Below are positions 61,037 to 64,000 of a stretch of DNA of 64,000 nt, one piece after another. The notes beneath the pieces are model-generated. The model searched no databases, was not told the origin of the DNA, and saw nothing but the letters and a program-made list of their open reading frames with translations. Position 1 is the stretch's first letter, and each line of letters begins with the position of its first letter. The stretch lies in assembly GCF_019249655.2 (NCBI RefSeq), contig NZ_CP137557.1, positions 3,629,001-3,693,000 of the forward strand, in the 5' to 3' direction. The position numbers and the translations under genes were made by a program. The DNA is from Segatella copri (GTDB taxonomy: Bacteria; Bacteroidota; Bacteroidia; Bacteroidales; Bacteroidaceae).

Positions 61037-61063
61037 TATAGACTGTTTACGAAAAAATAGATA

Positions 61064-64000
61064 ATGATGAAAAGCTATATTTCTAAATATGCCAAAGGAA
61101 ATGTGAAGGGCGCACTCTTGCTGAGTGCCGCTCTTGCACTTTCGGCTAATCTTCAGGCGCAAGACTTGCGAGGTAAGGTGGTGGGCAACGACGGGCAACC
61201 GGTAGCAAATGTGGTTATTTCGATGCCTGGCAAGGGTGCTGTGCGCACAGATGCCAATGGTATGTTTACCATCAAGGATTGCAAAGAGAATGTTATGCTC
61301 ACTTTCCGCCATGAGGGATATTTCAATAAGACGGAACATCTGAAGAAGCATGAACTAGGGAAGCAAATCGTTGTACACCTCATTTCAAACAAGACTTCTC
61401 GCTATAACGAGTCGGTTGTTCTTCCTCATGAGACCGTGGAAAATGACCCTACCATGGCGGGTAGAAATAATATCAACCGTAAGGACTTCGCACTTGGTTC
61501 TATGACTGTAGAGAAGGCGATGCAAAGTGGATTGCCTGGTTTGCGTGTTGTCAATAAGGGCGGAATTCCTGGTGAGGGTGCCAATATGCAGATACGAGGC
61601 TTGAAAACCATCATAGGCGATGGCAATCCGTTGGTTGTCATTAATGGTGTGCCATTCATGCCTGACAAGAATGAGTCGAAGGTAATAGGTGGTTTGAGCC
61701 GTTCTATCTTCGAGGCACTCAATGGCCAGGATATCAAGAATATCACGGTACTCAAGGATGGGGCTACTGCTATCTATGGTTCTCTTGCCAACAATGGTGT
61801 GGTTCTCATCGAAACCGACCAGGCATCCAAGGAGAACATGAATACTCGCATCTCTTTCAATGCCATCTATGGATTCAATTGGAACAAGAGCCGTTTGCCT
61901 CTGATGAACTCAACCCAATACAAGAGTTATCTCACGGATATGGGCTTGACGCATTACGCCAATCAGGAGGCTTTCTTCAATGATTTCACCTTCCTGTCAA
62001 ATCCGCAAGCCAATAATGCCGAGCTTTATAGCTTCAACACAAATTGGCAGGATGAGGTGTTGCGCAACTCTTCTACCATGGACTATCTGTTCAGGGTAGA
62101 AGGAGGTGATGCCATCGCCAAGTACAACATCTCTCTGGGCTATAATGGCGATCAGGGAACCTTGAAGAATACAAACAACGACCGCTATAATGCGCAAATC
62201 AATGCGTCTGTCCTGGTGAGTCGTAAGTTGGAAATCCTGGCGTCTGTCAACACAGCTTACATGAAGGGTAACTTCATGGAGCAGGGCATGAGCTACGAGG
62301 CAAATCCAATGTTGGCGGCATATCGTCGTTCTCCATTGCTCTCGCCATACAGTACCGATATTTACGGCAAGTTGATTTCCAACTATAGTACCTATAAATA
62401 TGGTGCCATCGACGATTATTATGTATCCAATCCGTTGGCGGTGGTGAATACCGTTGAGGCTACCCAGAAACAGTATGATGTAAATGCCAAGGTGCAGTTG
62501 GTGTATCGCCCAGCGCAGTGGCTTACCTTGAATGGCATTGTGGGCTTGTACTACAACTACAACCAGGAAAATATGTTTATTCCGGGTGTCACCTCGCAGG
62601 CTATCAAGTTTATTACCGACCGTTATGGCAATGCCAACAACACAGTGAGAGTGGGAACCAATTACACCATGAATATGTTCTATCATGTGAATGCCGATTT
62701 CCAGAAGACTTTCGCCAAGAAGCATGATGTGAAGGTGCAGTTGGGATTCCAGGCTCTGACCACCGATTACGAGTATGATGTGTCATTCGGAAGAAATACG
62801 CCTAACGATTACTTGAAGACGATGGGTAGTGTGCCTTCTTCTGAAAAACGCTATTTCGATGGTTACAACAACAAGTGGAATTGGATGAACCTCTATGCCG
62901 TAGCTAATTATACTTACGCTAATTTGGCAAAGGTGGGGTTGACTGCTTCTTTGGATGGTGCATCCAGTGTTGCAGGAAAGTTTGGTGATGCCAAGGTTTA
63001 TCCGGGAGCCGATGTGGTTTTGATGGTGAAGAATCTGCCAGGACTTCATTCTGCAGATTTCATCAATAAGCTGAATCTTTATGCCAACTGTTCAACGACG
63101 GGTAACAGTCGCTTCGGCAGCAAGTATTACCAGAGTTACTATACTTCAAGTCCTTTCCTGGATATTGCAGGTATTGTACGTGCAAACTTGGCAACCACCG
63201 ATGTGCTGAAACCGGAAATCACCACCACTTACAATGTGGGTATCGAGACGGCTCTTTTCAATAATCGCATTTCTTTGGCTGCCGAGTATTATAACTCCAA
63301 GACCAAGGATGTGATTCTCTTCGGAAATGCTTCTCCACTCTTGGGTACTGCTCCTTACTATCGCAATGCTGCAAAGATCAAGGGTGATGGAGTAGAGTTG
63401 AAGGTTTCGGTTTCACCTGTTGTCACCAAGGACTTTAAGTGGACTTTGGGTGCTACGCTCAGTACCGTCAACAATCAGGTGGAGAGTATGAATGGTGCTG
63501 CCGACATGCTTTATTCATTGTCAGACAATGCCACCTTGATTACCCGTCAGGGTGAATCACCATTTGCCTTCTATGGTTATCAGACAGCAGGAGTCTATTC
63601 CACTACGGCAGAGGCGAATGCCGCTTACACCCAAGCAGATGGAAGCAAGACAGCTTTGCTGAACGATAGAGGTGTGGCTTACCAGGCTGGCGATATTCGA
63701 TTTGTGGATCAGAATGGTGATGGCAGAATTGATGCTGCCGACCGTGTTGTGTTGGGTTCGGCCACTCCTAAGGGATTTGGCAACTTCTATACCCACTTTG
63801 ACTATAAGAACTTCGGATTAGATGTTGACTTCGGATATCAGTGGGGTGGAAAGGCCTACAATGCCATGCGCCGTGTCACAGAGTCGGCTTCCGATTTCTC
63901 TAACCAGTCGGTATCTGTGGTTCGCCGTTGGAACATGGAAGGTCAGGTCACTGATATGCCGCATGCCGAGTGGGGTGACCCACGTGGTAACAACGATTTC
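61064..64000 (+). CDS. Second SusC/RagA-type transporter (3' end outside window)
   Basis: 979 codons are visible without a stop to the window end. Signal peptide (LLSAALALSANLQAQ), carboxypeptidase-like domain (DLRGKVVGNDGQPVANVVIS), plug (KAMQSGLPGLRVVNKGGIPG, IIGDGNPLVVINGVPFMP, DIKNITVLKDGATAIYGSLA) and barrel strands up to RRWNMEGQVTDMPHAEWGDP. Near its C-terminal end by comparison with the first SusC, so about 80-120 residues should be missing. A second SusD is expected just downstream. The plug region of the two SusC differs strongly, so they probably take different ligands or different sizes of the same ligand. Confidence 0.92.
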   Translation, partial: MMKSYISKYAKGNVKGALLLSAALALSANLQAQDLRGKVVGNDGQPVANVVISMPGKGAVRTDANGMFTIKDCKENVMLTFRHEGYFNKTEHLKKHELGKQIVVHLISNKTSRYNESVVLPHETVENDPTMAGRNNINRKDFALGSMTVEKAMQSGLPGLRVVNKGGIPGEGANMQIRGLKTIIGDGNPLVVINGVPFMPDKNESKVIGGLSRSIFEALNGQDIKNITVLKDGATAIYGSLANNGVVLIETDQASKENMNTRISFNAIYGFNWNKSRLPLMNSTQYKSYLTDMGLTHYANQEAFFNDFTFLSNPQANNAELYSFNTNWQDEVLRNSSTMDYLFRVEGGDAIAKYNISLGYNGDQGTLKNTNNDRYNAQINASVLVSRKLEILASVNTAYMKGNFMEQGMSYEANPMLAAYRRSPLLSPYSTDIYGKLISNYSTYKYGAIDDYYVSNPLAVVNTVEATQKQYDVNAKVQLVYRPAQWLTLNGIVGLYYNYNQENMFIPGVTSQAIKFITDRYGNANNTVRVGTNYTMNMFYHVNADFQKTFAKKHDVKVQLGFQALTTDYEYDVSFGRNTPNDYLKTMGSVPSSEKRYFDGYNNKWNWMNLYAVANYTYANLAKVGLTASLDGASSVAGKFGDAKVYPGADVVLMVKNLPGLHSADFINKLNLYANCSTTGNSRFGSKYYQSYYTSSPFLDIAGIVRANLATTDVLKPEITTTYNVGIETALFNNRISLAAEYYNSKTKDVILFGNASPLLGTAPYYRNAAKIKGDGVELKVSVSPVVTKDFKWTLGATLSTVNNQVESMNGAADMLYSLSDNATLITRQGESPFAFYGYQTAGVYSTTAEANAAYTQADGSKTALLNDRGVAYQAGDIRFVDQNGDGRIDAADRVVLGSATPKGFGNFYTHFDYKNFGLDVDFGYQWGGKAYNAMRRVTESASDFSNQSVSVVRRWNMEGQVTDMPHAEWGDPRGNNDF

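Overview
The window looks like a chromosome segment of a gut-type Bacteroidota, most likely a Prevotella/Segatella (P. copri-like) species. The evidence is the SusC/SusD pairs, many SPI and lipobox-type secreted glycan enzymes, C-terminal sorting tails of the type IX (T9SS) kind, and repeated promoters of the Bacteroidota form TAnnTTTG (for example upstream of pnp, rimP and the tRNA pair). Species assignment is inference; no 16S gene is present.

Layout. 1-3.5 kb: tail of a secreted discoidin-like protein, an AAA-ATPase/PD-(D/E)XK protein on the minus strand, and a PP2C-like protein. 3.6-14.2 kb: a glycan-degrading block without SusC/SusD, made of a tightly packed trio (heparinase II/III-type lyase, GH97, alpha/beta-hydrolase), then a GH2 beta-galactosidase and a GH88 unsaturated glucuronyl hydrolase. 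14.4-24.8 kb, all minus strand: anti-sigma/ECF sigma pair, argB, speA, aroK, topA, Nudix hydrolase, an SGNH (sialate O-acetylesterase-like) esterase and a TlpA-like lipoprotein that lacks the redox cysteines. 25-27.3 kb: pnp. 27.4-31.1 kb: a repeat-rich accessory island with an IS1182-type element, several hairpin/REP families, a deleted AlbA_2-type gene and two identical tRNA-Asn genes. 31.3-42.8 kb: core genes, namely an S41 protease, rimP-nusA-infB and sufB-C-D-S. 43-46.4 kb: a six-hairpin glycosidase and an IS4-family element. 46.5-64 kb: a PL1 pectate-lyase-like T9SS protein followed by a long locus in which three fasciclin-type (FAS1) lipoproteins take the place normally held by SusE/F-type surface proteins around a SusC/SusD pair and a second SusC that runs off the window.

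How the parts may work together. The lyase plus GH88 is a biochemically coherent pair: the lyase leaves a 4,5-unsaturated uronic acid at the non-reducing end and GH88 removes it, while GH97, GH2 and the hydrolase would trim side chains and esters. In the 46-64 kb locus the SusC/SusD pair and the second SusC should import a ligand bound at the surface by the FAS1 lipoproteins, with the PL1 protein possibly cutting pectin outside the cell; the substrate is unknown. The strongest candidate for an under-described system is this FAS1-SusC/D locus. The strongest DNA-level novelties are the repeat composite upstream of the IS1182 element and the four-hairpin palindrome with compensatory changes downstream of it.
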